Shown: in pieces, positions 52,097 through 60,275 of the stretch
Layout: every line of letters starts with the position of its first letter
Position numbering within the stretch: the first letter of the stretch is position 1
Source: Rhizobium oryzihabitans
GTDB taxonomy: Bacteria; Pseudomonadota; Alphaproteobacteria; Rhizobiales; Rhizobiaceae
Assembly (NCBI RefSeq): GCF_010669145.1
Contig: NZ_CP048632.1
Coordinates: 1,364,001-1,428,000, forward strand
DNA: 64,000 nt
Reading direction: 5' to 3'
Notes under the pieces: model-generated
The model's input: the letters and a program-made list of their open reading frames with translations, nothing else
Told to the model about the DNA's origin: nothing
The model's database searches: none
Program-made: the position numbers and the translations under genes

Positions 52097-53320
52097 TCAG
52101 ATTTCGTCGTCCATATCGAGTGTTTCCGGGTCGAAAACGCGGCCATCGAAAAAACAATCTGGACCGAGCACGAGGCCGGTGCGCGAGGCACCGACATGCA
52201 CCGGCTCCCTAAGCGTGCCTTCCAGCTTCAGGTTTGCGCCCGGCACGGGCACAAAAAGCGGCTTCATCGCCTTGCGGAAGATATCCGGCCGGTAGGCATT
52301 GCGCGCAGCCTCCACCACCACCGCGTCGAACCGGCGCTCGGCGGGAACCTCGCCCCAGCGCAACATCTGGCTGAAGAACCACAGGGCCTGACTCTGCCAG
52401 GGGAAATTGGCGGCCTTGGCACTCGTCACGAAAAATTCCGGATAGCGCTGCATGTCCCTCGGAGACGTGGAAATATATCCCGTCAGCGCCGGAAGCAGGA
52501 ATTCGCCGTTTTCGTCAATATAATGGGGAGCGGCGAGAATGCCGGTGAGTTCTTCTATATTGGCGGGATTCGCGCACCATTCGCCGGCACGGTAAAGTGC
52601 GCGCAGCAGCCCTTCCAGCAGGGTGGCGTTCGCCTCCGCCCAGGGCCGCTTCGTGGCCAGCATCTTTTCCGGGGCATTGTGCCAGATCAGTGCTCCGGTG
52701 GTGACGATCCGCCCGGTACCACCCAGAACCACGGCGCTGCCCGCCGGCTCGGCGGTACAGAGCGCGTCGACCTTGCCGCTTTCCAGAAGTGCCGGCATCG
52801 CCTTCGGCAGGGCTTCGACAATTTCCATATCCCGCCCGAGCAGCACGCCACAGCTTCCGAGCAGATATCGCAGGGCATAAAACGGTGTGGAGACGATATC
52901 CTCGACCGCGAATACAGGCGGGTTCCCGCCCGCGGCCCGGCGCGCGGCGCAGACACGGGCCATGGCTCGCCCGAAGGCCGCCGGATCCGGCAGCTTCAAA
53001 CCTTCACGGTAAAGCTCGTCGTAAAATCCATGAGAAACGGTCGTTGCCGATCCGCCAAGGGAGAGTGTGAAGACACCGATGATATCGGCGGGCAGATCAT
53101 CGAGGCCAACAGCGGAACCGACCGGAAGCGGCGCGGGCAGATGCGCGATCTGAACGTCATTCTCGTCAAGTGCGGCAAGCACGGCGCGCGCGGACTGCTT
53201 TCGGACGAGTTCCAGTTCTATGCCTTCATCGGCAGCAAAGCCTTTCTCGGCAGCGGCTACCAGCACGGCGCAGTCGACAGTCGGAGAAAATCCCGCTTTT
53301 ACCTTATGCCGTTCCGGCAA
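52097..53320 (-). CDS. NrtA/CmpA/NasS-like solute-binding protein without signal peptide
   Basis: 407 residues from TTG 53320, chosen because AAAGGAG precedes it by seven bases; the longer frame from 53377 has no RBS. Binding-protein text: KAGFSPTVDCAVLVAAAEKG, DVQIAHLPAPLPVGSAVGLD, GVFTLSLGGSATTVSHGFYD, VFAVEDIVSTPFYALRYLLG and YPEFFVTSAKAANFPWQSQA. No N-terminal hydrophobic stretch, so it is probably cytoplasmic, like the nitrate sensor NasS. No nasT or ABC permease adjoins it. Confidence 0.78.
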   Translation of the reverse strand: MPERHKVKAGFSPTVDCAVLVAAAEKGFAADEGIELELVRKQSARAVLAALDENDVQIAHLPAPLPVGSAVGLDDLPADIIGVFTLSLGGSATTVSHGFYDELYREGLKLPDPAAFGRAMARVCAARRAAGGNPPVFAVEDIVSTPFYALRYLLGSCGVLLGRDMEIVEALPKAMPALLESGKVDALCTAEPAGSAVVLGGTGRIVTTGALIWHNAPEKMLATKRPWAEANATLLEGLLRALYRAGEWCANPANIEELTGILAAPHYIDENGEFLLPALTGYISTSPRDMQRYPEFFVTSAKAANFPWQSQALWFFSQMLRWGEVPAERRFDAVVVEAARNAYRPDIFRKAMKPLFVPVPGANLKLEGTLREPVHVGASRTGLVLGPDCFFDGRVFDPETLDMDDEI

Positions 53321-53398
53321 ACGATTTCTCCTTTCCGGTGATTCGAAAGAAGGATCGCCCAGGAACCCGTTTATCACAATGATAAAATTGCGATTTCG

Positions 53399-54139
53399 CT
53401 ATTTAATCAGGCCGACGCGCAGAGCCTTGGCAACCGCCTGGGTGCGGTTGACCGTGTCGAGTTTTTTCGTCGCGCGGTTCAGGTAATGATTGATGGTATG
53501 CTCAGACAGCATCATGATTTCAGCGATTTCGGCGCTGGTCTTGCCGGCCGCCGTCCAGTTCAGACAGTCTATTTCCCGCTCGCTCAATGTTTCGGGCACG
53601 CGCAGGTCCAGTCGGCGGATTTCAGATAGCCGGGCAAAGATATGGCTGGAAATATAGAAAAGCTCCGCCAGCTGGCTGAGCGGCAGAACCGTCTTATTGC
53701 CGGAGAACGACACTGCGCCCCTCGTCGTGGTGATGTCGTGAACGGGAAACCAAACCGAATTGATCATTTCGAACCGCTCGAAGAGACCGATTACCGATTT
53801 CCTGGCGATATGTTCGTCACCCTTGGCCAGAAAATCCATGGAAACGGAAAAGGGTGCGGTCGATTTTTTCAACTGCGCCATCACCCGGCTGTTCTGCAGC
53901 ATGCCCTCTTCATCGTAACGCTGCAAAAGTTCGGCCGGCCAGCTGGTGATGATGGTATATTGCGACAGCTCGCTCGCCATTTCGGACGACAGGTCGAGTA
54001 CCATGAAGGCCTTGAATTCCCATGCCTCCGTCAACCGTTTCAAAAAACGGAATATGTCGAATTGCGTGTTCAGATCGGCGATCTCGCGAACGCAATCCAC
54101 ACCAATCGACTGAACGGCGGCCGTCTCTGTTTTCTGCAT
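53399..54139 (-). CDS. LuxR-family regulator with degenerate autoinducer domain
   Basis: 246 residues. N-terminal ligand-binding-like domain (about 20-165) and a C-terminal LuxR HTH: LSEREIDCLNWTAAGKTSAE, IAEIMMLSEHTINHYLNRAT (about 183-222). Residues that contact acyl-homoserine lactone in TraR/LuxR (W57, Y61, D70, W85) are not all kept; the D-P and W-containing positions read LQNSRV and PFSVSM. No luxI is nearby, so it is a LuxR solo, perhaps ligand-independent or responding to another molecule. Confidence 0.85.
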   Translation of the reverse strand: MQKTETAAVQSIGVDCVREIADLNTQFDIFRFLKRLTEAWEFKAFMVLDLSSEMASELSQYTIITSWPAELLQRYDEEGMLQNSRVMAQLKKSTAPFSVSMDFLAKGDEHIARKSVIGLFERFEMINSVWFPVHDITTTRGAVSFSGNKTVLPLSQLAELFYISSHIFARLSEIRRLDLRVPETLSEREIDCLNWTAAGKTSAEIAEIMMLSEHTINHYLNRATKKLDTVNRTQAVAKALRVGLIK

Positions 54140-54323
54140 GAAAGCTGTTCTTCGAGAATGAGAAAATGCCGCCGCAAAGACCCCCTTTGCCCGGAATTGC
54201 GGATGTTACTCACCAAATCGATTCATGCAAACAAAAGTTGAAAACTTAATTCAGAATAATCGAAAATACGATTTCACTTTCACAAACCCGTTCTCTGCCA
54301 GCGTTTCTCTAGCCCTGCTTTAT

Positions 54324-55193
54324 TCAACCGCCCGCAACCGGGGATAATTTGAAAGCAAGTTCCGCCGCAATTTTATCCGCGGTTTCGCGCACCAGCGGTC
54401 CCCATTTGCGAAGCTGTTCCAGATCAACGCGATAGGCGGGACCGGTGACGGAAATCGCCGCATAAAAATTGCGCCCGGGCGCCCGCACCGGCGCTGCGAC
54501 ACAATGGATTCCGATCTCATGCTCCTGCAGGTCGAAGCCATAACCGTTTTTACGGATAGCCGAGACATCCTCAATCAACGCCTCCGGGGTTATGAGCGTG
54601 TTTTGCGTGAAGCGGTGAAAGTCCAGCCCTGCGGCGACCCCCGCCAGATCCTTGATGGCAAGCAGCGAAAGCGCGGCCTTGCCCACCCCCGTGCAATAGG
54701 CCGGCGAGGTTTTGCCGACCTGCGAATGCATGCGCAGACTTTGCTTGCCCTCCATCTTGTCGAGGTAGGTGACCTGGCCGCCGTTCAGAACGGCGAGATG
54801 CACGGATTCCTGCGTCGCTTCCTGCAGCGCTGCCAGGTGGGGGGCGGCAATGCTGCGCAGATCGTTGCCGCTCCAGGCTTTCGCCGCCAGTTGCAGCAGC
54901 CTCAAACCCACGGCATAGGTCTGGTCGGCGGCATGGTCGATCAGACCTTCGGCGACGAGATGGGAGAGCTGGCGATGAACGGTGCCGCGCGGCTGGCCGC
55001 AAGCCTCAACCACATCAGTAAAGCGCATCGGTTTCTCGGCAAAGGCAATGAGTTCCAGAAGCGAGACGGCCTTTCCGAGCGTGCCGGTCACGGTTTCCGT
55101 TTTTCGCGCGCGGCCCGGAACGGCGTCATGCTTTTGATCATCGGGCTTTTTAAGATCAGGCATGGCAACATCCACCGTCATCTGCCTTGACAT
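54324..55193 (-). CDS. IclR-family transcriptional regulator
   Basis: 289 residues from ATG 55193 (ATG 55181 also possible; the frame extends further without support). HTH: AVSLLELIAFAEKPMRFTDV, VEACGQPRGTVHRQLSHLVA. Effector domain: GKTSPAYCTGVGKAALSLLA, ENGYGF-like KNGYGFDLQEHEIGIHCVAA and PAYRVDLEQLRKWGP. Divergent from the sugar-acid genes and probably represses them until a keto sugar acid binds. The operator palindrome lies between them. Confidence 0.9.
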   Translation of the reverse strand: MSRQMTVDVAMPDLKKPDDQKHDAVPGRARKTETVTGTLGKAVSLLELIAFAEKPMRFTDVVEACGQPRGTVHRQLSHLVAEGLIDHAADQTYAVGLRLLQLAAKAWSGNDLRSIAAPHLAALQEATQESVHLAVLNGGQVTYLDKMEGKQSLRMHSQVGKTSPAYCTGVGKAALSLLAIKDLAGVAAGLDFHRFTQNTLITPEALIEDVSAIRKNGYGFDLQEHEIGIHCVAAPVRAPGRNFYAAISVTGPAYRVDLEQLRKWGPLVRETADKIAAELAFKLSPVAGG

Positions 55194-55234
55194 AAGCGTG
55201 ACGCCAAGAGAATAATTCCATTTAGTAAAATCTA

Positions 55235-55251
55235 GTTCCATATATTGGAAC
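55235..55251. promoter_or_regulatory. Palindromic operator between iclR-type regulator and SDR gene
   Basis: GTTCCA-TATAT-TGGAAC is a perfect 6-bp inverted repeat with an AT centre, 14 bases before the SDR start and 42 bases before the regulator start. IclR-family operators are short palindromes of this kind near promoters. Its closeness to the SDR ATG suggests repression of that operon and perhaps self-repression. Confidence 0.65.
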
Positions 55252-55264
55252 AATCAAGCCCTCA

Positions 55265-56047
55265 ATGGATGAGACGATGCCGATGACGCAAGCCCATTTC
55301 CATGACCTTAAGGACGCGGGCGTGCTCGTCACCGGCGGCGGCTCCGGCATCGGCGCATCGCTGGTGGAAGCCTTTGCCATGCAGGGGGCGAAGGTCGCCT
55401 TCATCGACATTGCGGAAGAGCCGAGCCTCGCGCTTGTCCGGCGGCTGTCGGCCACCGCGCCTCACCCGGTGCATTTCTTCAAGACCGACCTCAGCGACAT
55501 TCCTGCAATCGGAAGGACAGTGGAGGCGGCGGCATTCGCCACCGGCGGCCTCAAGGTGCTGGTCAACAACGCCGCATGGGACGACCGCCACGACATCGAC
55601 ACCGTGACGGAAGCCTATTGGGATGCCAATCAGGCCGTCAATTTGAAGCAGATGTTCTTCACCATTCAGGCGGCGCTTCCCCATTTGAGAAAAGCGAAGG
55701 ATGCGTCCATCGTCAATTTCTCCTCGATCTCGTTTCTACTCAACATGGGCGATCTTCCCTCTTATGCGGCGGCCAAGGCCGGGATTATCGGCCTGACGAA
55801 AAGTCTTGCCGGCCGGCTGGGGCCGGAAAACATCCGCGTCAACGCGCTTTTGCCGGGCATGATCGTGACGGAGCGGCAGAAGGAACTATGGCTGACGGAT
55901 GACGGGATTGCCGCGACCACGGCGCGGCAATGTCTCAAGCGCACGCTTGTCGCCGCCGATCTGGCGGGGCCGTGCCTGTTTCTCGCATCATCGGCATCGA
56001 GCGCCATCACGGCGCAATCCATAATCGTAGACGGAGGCCTGTTATAA
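55265..56047 (+). CDS. Short-chain dehydrogenase of a sugar oxidation pathway
   Basis: 260 residues; ATG 55265, with ATG 55277 and 55283 as alternatives. NAD site GVLVTGGGSGIGASLVEAFA (with D in FIDIAEEP favouring NAD), NNAAWDDR, catalytic Ser in SSISF and Y-x3-K in SYAAAKAGIIGLTKS. As first gene of an operon with dgoK, dgoA and a lactonase, it may oxidise an aldose such as galactose to its lactone. Substrate is inference. Stop overlaps dgoK (TAATG). Confidence 0.85.
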   Translation: MDETMPMTQAHFHDLKDAGVLVTGGGSGIGASLVEAFAMQGAKVAFIDIAEEPSLALVRRLSATAPHPVHFFKTDLSDIPAIGRTVEAAAFATGGLKVLVNNAAWDDRHDIDTVTEAYWDANQAVNLKQMFFTIQAALPHLRKAKDASIVNFSSISFLLNMGDLPSYAAAKAGIIGLTKSLAGRLGPENIRVNALLPGMIVTERQKELWLTDDGIAATTARQCLKRTLVAADLAGPCLFLASSASSAITAQSIIVDGGLL

Positions 56048-56961
56048 TGTCTGAACCCGCTTTTATCGCCGTTGACTGGGGCACGACCAGCTTCCGGCTC
56101 TGGCTCCTCAGCCGATCAGGCGCGGTGCTGGCCGAACGACGCAGCGCGGAAGGCATGACGACAGCCATGCGCACCGGCTTTGCCGAGGTGCTGCAATCCC
56201 ATCTCGATGCCATCGGCGCGCCGGACAACCTGCCGGTTCTCGTCTGCGGCATGGCGGGGGCGCGGCAGGGCTGGGTCGAGGCTGGCTATATCGACGTGCC
56301 GGCATCGCTTTCCGCGGTTCTTGACGGTGCAGTTCGTGTGCCGGGTCAGGCGCGGGATGTGCGCATTCTGCCGGGTCTGGCGCAGCGGGATAAAAACGCG
56401 CCCGATGTGATGCGCGGCGAGGAAACGCAATTGCTCGGCGCGCTCGCTTCCGCCGATGCCGGCGAAAAGCTGGTCTGCATGCCCGGCACGCATTCCAAAT
56501 GGGTGACGGTCAAGGGCGGCGACGTTACCGGCTTTGCCACGTTCATGACCGGCGAACTCTTCGAGGTCATCTCCAAGCAGACGATCCTTTCCCATGCGGT
56601 GGCCGAGGCCGAAGCCTTTAATGGCGAACACGAGGCCTTCAAGGCGGCCGTGCGCGACATCTACGCCAATCCGCAGCTGGCGACCAACCGCCTGTTCACC
56701 CTGCGCTCCGGGCAGTTGCTGCATGGCCTTGCCGCAACCGACGCCAAGGCCAAGCTTTCCGGCATCATGATCGGGCTGGAAATCGCCGGCGCGCATTCCA
56801 CCGCAAGGCGGGATACGCCGGTGGTGCTGATCGGCTCCGGCGCACTTGGCGCGCTTTACGAGGGTGCATTCGCAGCCCTGGACATTCAATATACGGTCAT
56901 CGATGCAGATGAGGCCGTGCGGCGCGGATTGCTGGCCGCTGCAAATGCCATCTGGGCCTAA
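56047..56961 (+). CDS. dgoK: 2-dehydro-3-deoxygalactonokinase
   Basis: 304 residues. FIAVDWGTTSFRLWLLSRSG is the sugar-kinase phosphate loop. LPVLVCGMAGARQGWVEAGY, MRGEETQLLGAL, CMPGTHSKWVTVKGGDVTGF (catalytic region) and FATFMTGELFEVI are typical of DgoK. It phosphorylates 2-keto-3-deoxygalactonate at O6. Overlaps the SDR stop by one base. Confidence 0.93.
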   Translation: MSEPAFIAVDWGTTSFRLWLLSRSGAVLAERRSAEGMTTAMRTGFAEVLQSHLDAIGAPDNLPVLVCGMAGARQGWVEAGYIDVPASLSAVLDGAVRVPGQARDVRILPGLAQRDKNAPDVMRGEETQLLGALASADAGEKLVCMPGTHSKWVTVKGGDVTGFATFMTGELFEVISKQTILSHAVAEAEAFNGEHEAFKAAVRDIYANPQLATNRLFTLRSGQLLHGLAATDAKAKLSGIMIGLEIAGAHSTARRDTPVVLIGSGALGALYEGAFAALDIQYTVIDADEAVRRGLLAAANAIWA

Positions 56962-57039
56962 ATAATATAGTGTGAGCGGAATTTCTCGCGAAAACCGCTC
57001 GCACTTGTCGCCATTCCGCTTCAGGACGAAAGAACCACC

Positions 57040-57669
57040 ATGCGTATCCCCTTCCCTTCCATAAAATATCCGCTGATCGCCATTCTGCGCGGTCTGAAAC
57101 CCGAGGAAACCGAAGGCGTCGTCGGCGCGCTGATCGAGACCGGCTTCCGCGCCATCGAAATCCCGCTTAATTCACCCGATCCGTTCCGTTCGATCGAGAT
57201 CGCCGCGAAGATGGCGCCCGCCGATTGCCTGATCGGCGCGGGCACCGTGCTCAGTGTGGAAGACGTGGAATCGCTTGATGCGGCCGGCGGCAAGCTGATG
57301 GTCAGCCCGAACGCCGATGCCGACGTGATTGTCGCCGCGCGCGTCAAGGGCATGGTGACGATGCCGGGCGTTCTCACCCCCACCGAGGCGCTGGTTGCCG
57401 CAAAGGCCGGAGCGACGGGACTGAAGTTCTTCCCCGCCAGCATCATCGGCCCCGCCGGTATCAATGCCATCAGGACAATCCTGCCGAAGGATCTGGTTAT
57501 CGCCGCCGTCGGTGGCGTGTCGGACAAGAATTTCAGCGAATATACAAAGGCTGGCATCCTTGCCTTCGGGCTTGGAACAAGCCTCTACAAGCCCGGCATG
57601 ACGGCGGCGGAGGTTCGGGAACGTGCCACCGTCACGCTTTCTGCCTATGATGCCGCAACCGGAGGATAA
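57040..57669 (+). CDS. dgoA: 2-dehydro-3-deoxy-6-phosphogalactonate aldolase
   Basis: 209 residues. KDPG/KDPGal class I aldolase: PLIAILRGLKPEETEGVVGA, GFRAIEIPLNSPDPFRSIEI (catalytic Glu), IGAGTVLSVEDVESL, LMVSPNADADVI and GATGLKFFPASIIGPAGINA (Schiff-base Lys). LNSP rather than T-x-R favours the galactonate form. Yields pyruvate and glyceraldehyde 3-phosphate. Confidence 0.93.
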   Translation: MRIPFPSIKYPLIAILRGLKPEETEGVVGALIETGFRAIEIPLNSPDPFRSIEIAAKMAPADCLIGAGTVLSVEDVESLDAAGGKLMVSPNADADVIVAARVKGMVTMPGVLTPTEALVAAKAGATGLKFFPASIIGPAGINAIRTILPKDLVIAAVGGVSDKNFSEYTKAGILAFGLGTSLYKPGMTAAEVRERATVTLSAYDAATGG

Positions 57670-57673
57670 GAGC

Positions 57674-58561
57674 TTGGCAACCGTTTTTCCCTTTGCCGGA
57701 CAGGTTCTGGACGAGACGCCGATGACGCTTGGCGAAGGCCCGACCTTTGACGCCGCGACCGGCACCGCCTGGTGGTTCAATATTGTCGAACGGGAGCTGC
57801 ATGAGCTGCATTTCGCTTCCGGCCGCAAAACTGTCTATGCCCTGCCTTTCATGGGTAGCGCATTGGCCAAGATCAGCGACAGCAAGCAATTGATCGCCTC
57901 CGATGACGGCCTTTTCCTGCGTGACACGGCGACCGGCGTGCTGACGCTGCATGCGGAACTGGAAAAGGACATGCCCGGCAACCGCTCCAATGATGGGCGC
58001 ATGCATCCCTCGGGCGCGCTCTGGATCGGCACAATGGGCAGGAAGGCGGAAACCGGCGCGGGCAGCATCTACCACGTCGCCAAAGGCACCGTCACCAAGC
58101 TGTTTGCTGAAGTCAGCATTCCGAATTCCATCTGCTTTTCACCTGACGGCGCGACCGGATATTACGTCGACACCAAGGTGAATAAACTGATGAAGGTGCC
58201 TCTTGATGCCGAGACAGGCCTTCCCTCCGGTAAGGCCGAGGTGCTGGTCGATTCCGCCGGTATCGATGGCGGCATAGACGGATCGGTCTGCGATGCGGAA
58301 GGTCATATCTGGAACGCCCGCTGGGGCATGGGTGCGGTCGATCGTTACGATGCCAGTGGCAATCATATCGAACGCTATCTGGTGCCGGCGGGGCAGACCA
58401 CCTGCCCGGCCTTCATTGGGCCCGATGCGTCCCGTCTTCTCGTCACATCCGCCCGCGAAAATCTCGACGACGACGCCATTGCTGCCAACCCGCAGCACGG
58501 AAAGACATTCGAGCTTGGGATTGAGGTGAAAGGCCGGTTCGAGCCGCTTTACCGGTTGTGA
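57674..58561 (+). CDS. SMP-30/gluconolactonase family lactonase
   Basis: 295 residues from TTG 57674, with GGAGG eight bases upstream; the longer frame lies inside dgoA. Six-bladed propeller features: LGEGPTFDAATGTAWWFNIV (metal Glu), NRSNDGRMHPSGALWIGTMG (metal Asn and the N-D-G region), IPNSICFSPDGATGYYVDTK, and GGIDGSVCDAEGHIWNARWG (metal Asp). Opens the lactone formed by the SDR. Four bases after dgoA, same operon. Confidence 0.9.
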   Translation: MATVFPFAGQVLDETPMTLGEGPTFDAATGTAWWFNIVERELHELHFASGRKTVYALPFMGSALAKISDSKQLIASDDGLFLRDTATGVLTLHAELEKDMPGNRSNDGRMHPSGALWIGTMGRKAETGAGSIYHVAKGTVTKLFAEVSIPNSICFSPDGATGYYVDTKVNKLMKVPLDAETGLPSGKAEVLVDSAGIDGGIDGSVCDAEGHIWNARWGMGAVDRYDASGNHIERYLVPAGQTTCPAFIGPDASRLLVTSARENLDDDAIAANPQHGKTFELGIEVKGRFEPLYRL

Positions 58562-58584
58562 GGCGTAGCACGCTCCGCCCTCCC

Positions 58585-58699
58585 CTCATTCCTGTGCTTG
58601 TCACAGGAATCTAGCCAGCCCAAGTCCTTGGGCTGAGAGGAGTCGTTTCGCCGCGCAGACGCGCGTCGGCTGGATTCCTGTGACAAGCACAGGAATGAG
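58585..58699. repeat. Large imperfect inverted repeat, intergenic element
   Basis: Arms of about 30 bases: CTCATTCCTGTGCTTGTCAC continuing to AGCC on the left (58585-58620), and GGCTGGATTCCTGTGACAAG continuing to GAATGAG on the right (58668-58699). Each arm also holds its own small palindrome CCTGTG...CACAGG. The shape resembles the rhizobial palindromic intergenic elements. It lies between convergent genes and may also act as a bidirectional transcription stop. Confidence 0.75.
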
Positions 58700-58746
58700 G
58701 GAGGTGGGGAGGTCCCGCCACCGCCTCTTAACGGCCATTTCACTTC

Positions 58747-60099
58747 TCAGGGAATATCCGACAGGATCTCGCGGTAATTCTCGTGCAGGTAACGCTGGGT
58801 TGCGGCGGCATCGGCGGGGCGGCCGTAAAAATAGCCCTGGCCCATGGCGCAGCCGAGCGCGCGCAGCTTTTCCTCTTCCGCACGCTCCTCGATACCCTCG
58901 GCCACCACTTCAAGATCGAGACCTTCGCACATGGCGACGATGGCCTTGATGATGTGTTCCGAGGGGCGATCGCTGCTGATGCGGGAAACGAAGGCGCGGT
59001 CGATCTTGACCTTGTCGAAGGTGAAGTCGCGCAGGCGGCCGAGGCTCGACTGGCCGGTGCCGAAATCGTCGAGGGAGATGCGAACACCCGCGCTCTGCAA
59101 CTCGCTGATGATGCGCTGCGCGGTATCGGCGGAGGTCATGACAGCCGTTTCGGTGATTTCAAGCTCCAGCCGATGTGGGTCGAGACCGACACGCGACAGG
59201 ATAGAGAGAATATTGTCCGCCGTGCCAGGGTCCATCAGCTGCGCGGAAGACAGGTTGAAGGACAGGAAGAGCTCGCGCGGCCAGAACAGGGCTGCTTCCG
59301 CCGCCTTCCTGAGCAGGGCTTCCGAAAGGGCGTCGATAAAACCTCTTTCTTCAGCCAGCGGCACAAAAACGGCGGGCGATACGAAGCCGAGATCAGGATC
59401 GTTCCAGCGGGCAAGCGCCTCGAAACCGATGACTTTGGCCTCTTCCAGCCTGACGATGGGCTGGAAATGCACATCGATCGCATCGGTGATGATGGCGTTT
59501 CGCAGAGCCTGTTCCAATTGGGTGGCGCGCTTCATCTCCTGCGCTATCTCGCGCGAATAGACCGTTATCTGGCCACGGCCGCGCCGCTTGGACCGGTAAA
59601 GCGCCGTCTCGGCGCTTTTCAGCAGATCCTCGAAATCATCGCCGGCAAAAGGGTAGATGGCAAAACCGAAGGAAGAGGAAAGCCGGACGTTGCGATCGCC
59701 GAGATCGTAAGGGGCGGAGAGCACGTCCTTGATCATGTTGCCGATGCGCTCGGCACCGGTGCGCTCGAAGACCAGCGGCAGCACGAAAGCGAATTCATCG
59801 CCGTCATGGCGCGTCACGACCGCGCCATCGGGAATGCAGGCCTTCAGGCGATGCGCCACCTGGCACAGAATCTCGTCGCCCGCCTGCACGCCGAAAAGAT
59901 CGTTGATGGGTTTGAAGCCGTCTATATTCGCAATGCCGACCGTGAAGGGTGCGGGATCGCTGGAGCGTTCGCTCGCGAGCATGCGAATCTTGTCCCGTAG
60001 ACGGTATCTGTTGCCGAGCCCCGTCAAAGGATCGCTGTAAGCCATCGCTTGCAGCTCGTTCTGGCTGACCTGCAACGTCTGCGGCTCTGGCCGTTTCAT
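58747..60099 (-). CDS. GGDEF-EAL cyclic-di-GMP protein (likely phosphodiesterase)
   Basis: 450 residues from ATG 60099 (an upstream ATG at 60147 adds 16). GGDEF domain from MAYSDPLTGLGNRYRLRDKI to about 190; its signature reads RHDGDEFAF, so the first Gly is replaced and cyclase activity is doubtful. EAL domain (about 200-450): VIGFEALARWNDPDLGFVSP, LELEITETAVM, SLDDFGTGQSSLGRLRDFTF, KIDRAFV and VVAEGIEE, all metal/catalytic residues present. Soluble, no sensor domain or membrane segment. Confidence 0.9.
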   Translation of the reverse strand: MKRPEPQTLQVSQNELQAMAYSDPLTGLGNRYRLRDKIRMLASERSSDPAPFTVGIANIDGFKPINDLFGVQAGDEILCQVAHRLKACIPDGAVVTRHDGDEFAFVLPLVFERTGAERIGNMIKDVLSAPYDLGDRNVRLSSSFGFAIYPFAGDDFEDLLKSAETALYRSKRRGRGQITVYSREIAQEMKRATQLEQALRNAIITDAIDVHFQPIVRLEEAKVIGFEALARWNDPDLGFVSPAVFVPLAEERGFIDALSEALLRKAAEAALFWPRELFLSFNLSSAQLMDPGTADNILSILSRVGLDPHRLELEITETAVMTSADTAQRIISELQSAGVRISLDDFGTGQSSLGRLRDFTFDKVKIDRAFVSRISSDRPSEHIIKAIVAMCEGLDLEVVAEGIEERAEEEKLRALGCAMGQGYFYGRPADAAATQRYLHENYREILSDIP

Positions 60100-60275
60100 T
60101 CCTGCATCTCGTGAATCCTGTGTGATCGCGCTCACAATGCAGGGCAAGTATTAAAAAAGCCATAGAGCCGCGAACCGAAAAAGCGGCGGCGTTTTCCGGC
60201 AAATCCACGGCTTGCCTCAAAAAGACCCGAGCAGCGGCAAAAAATGTGCTGTGTTTTCACCGTGGCGGCTGGATT

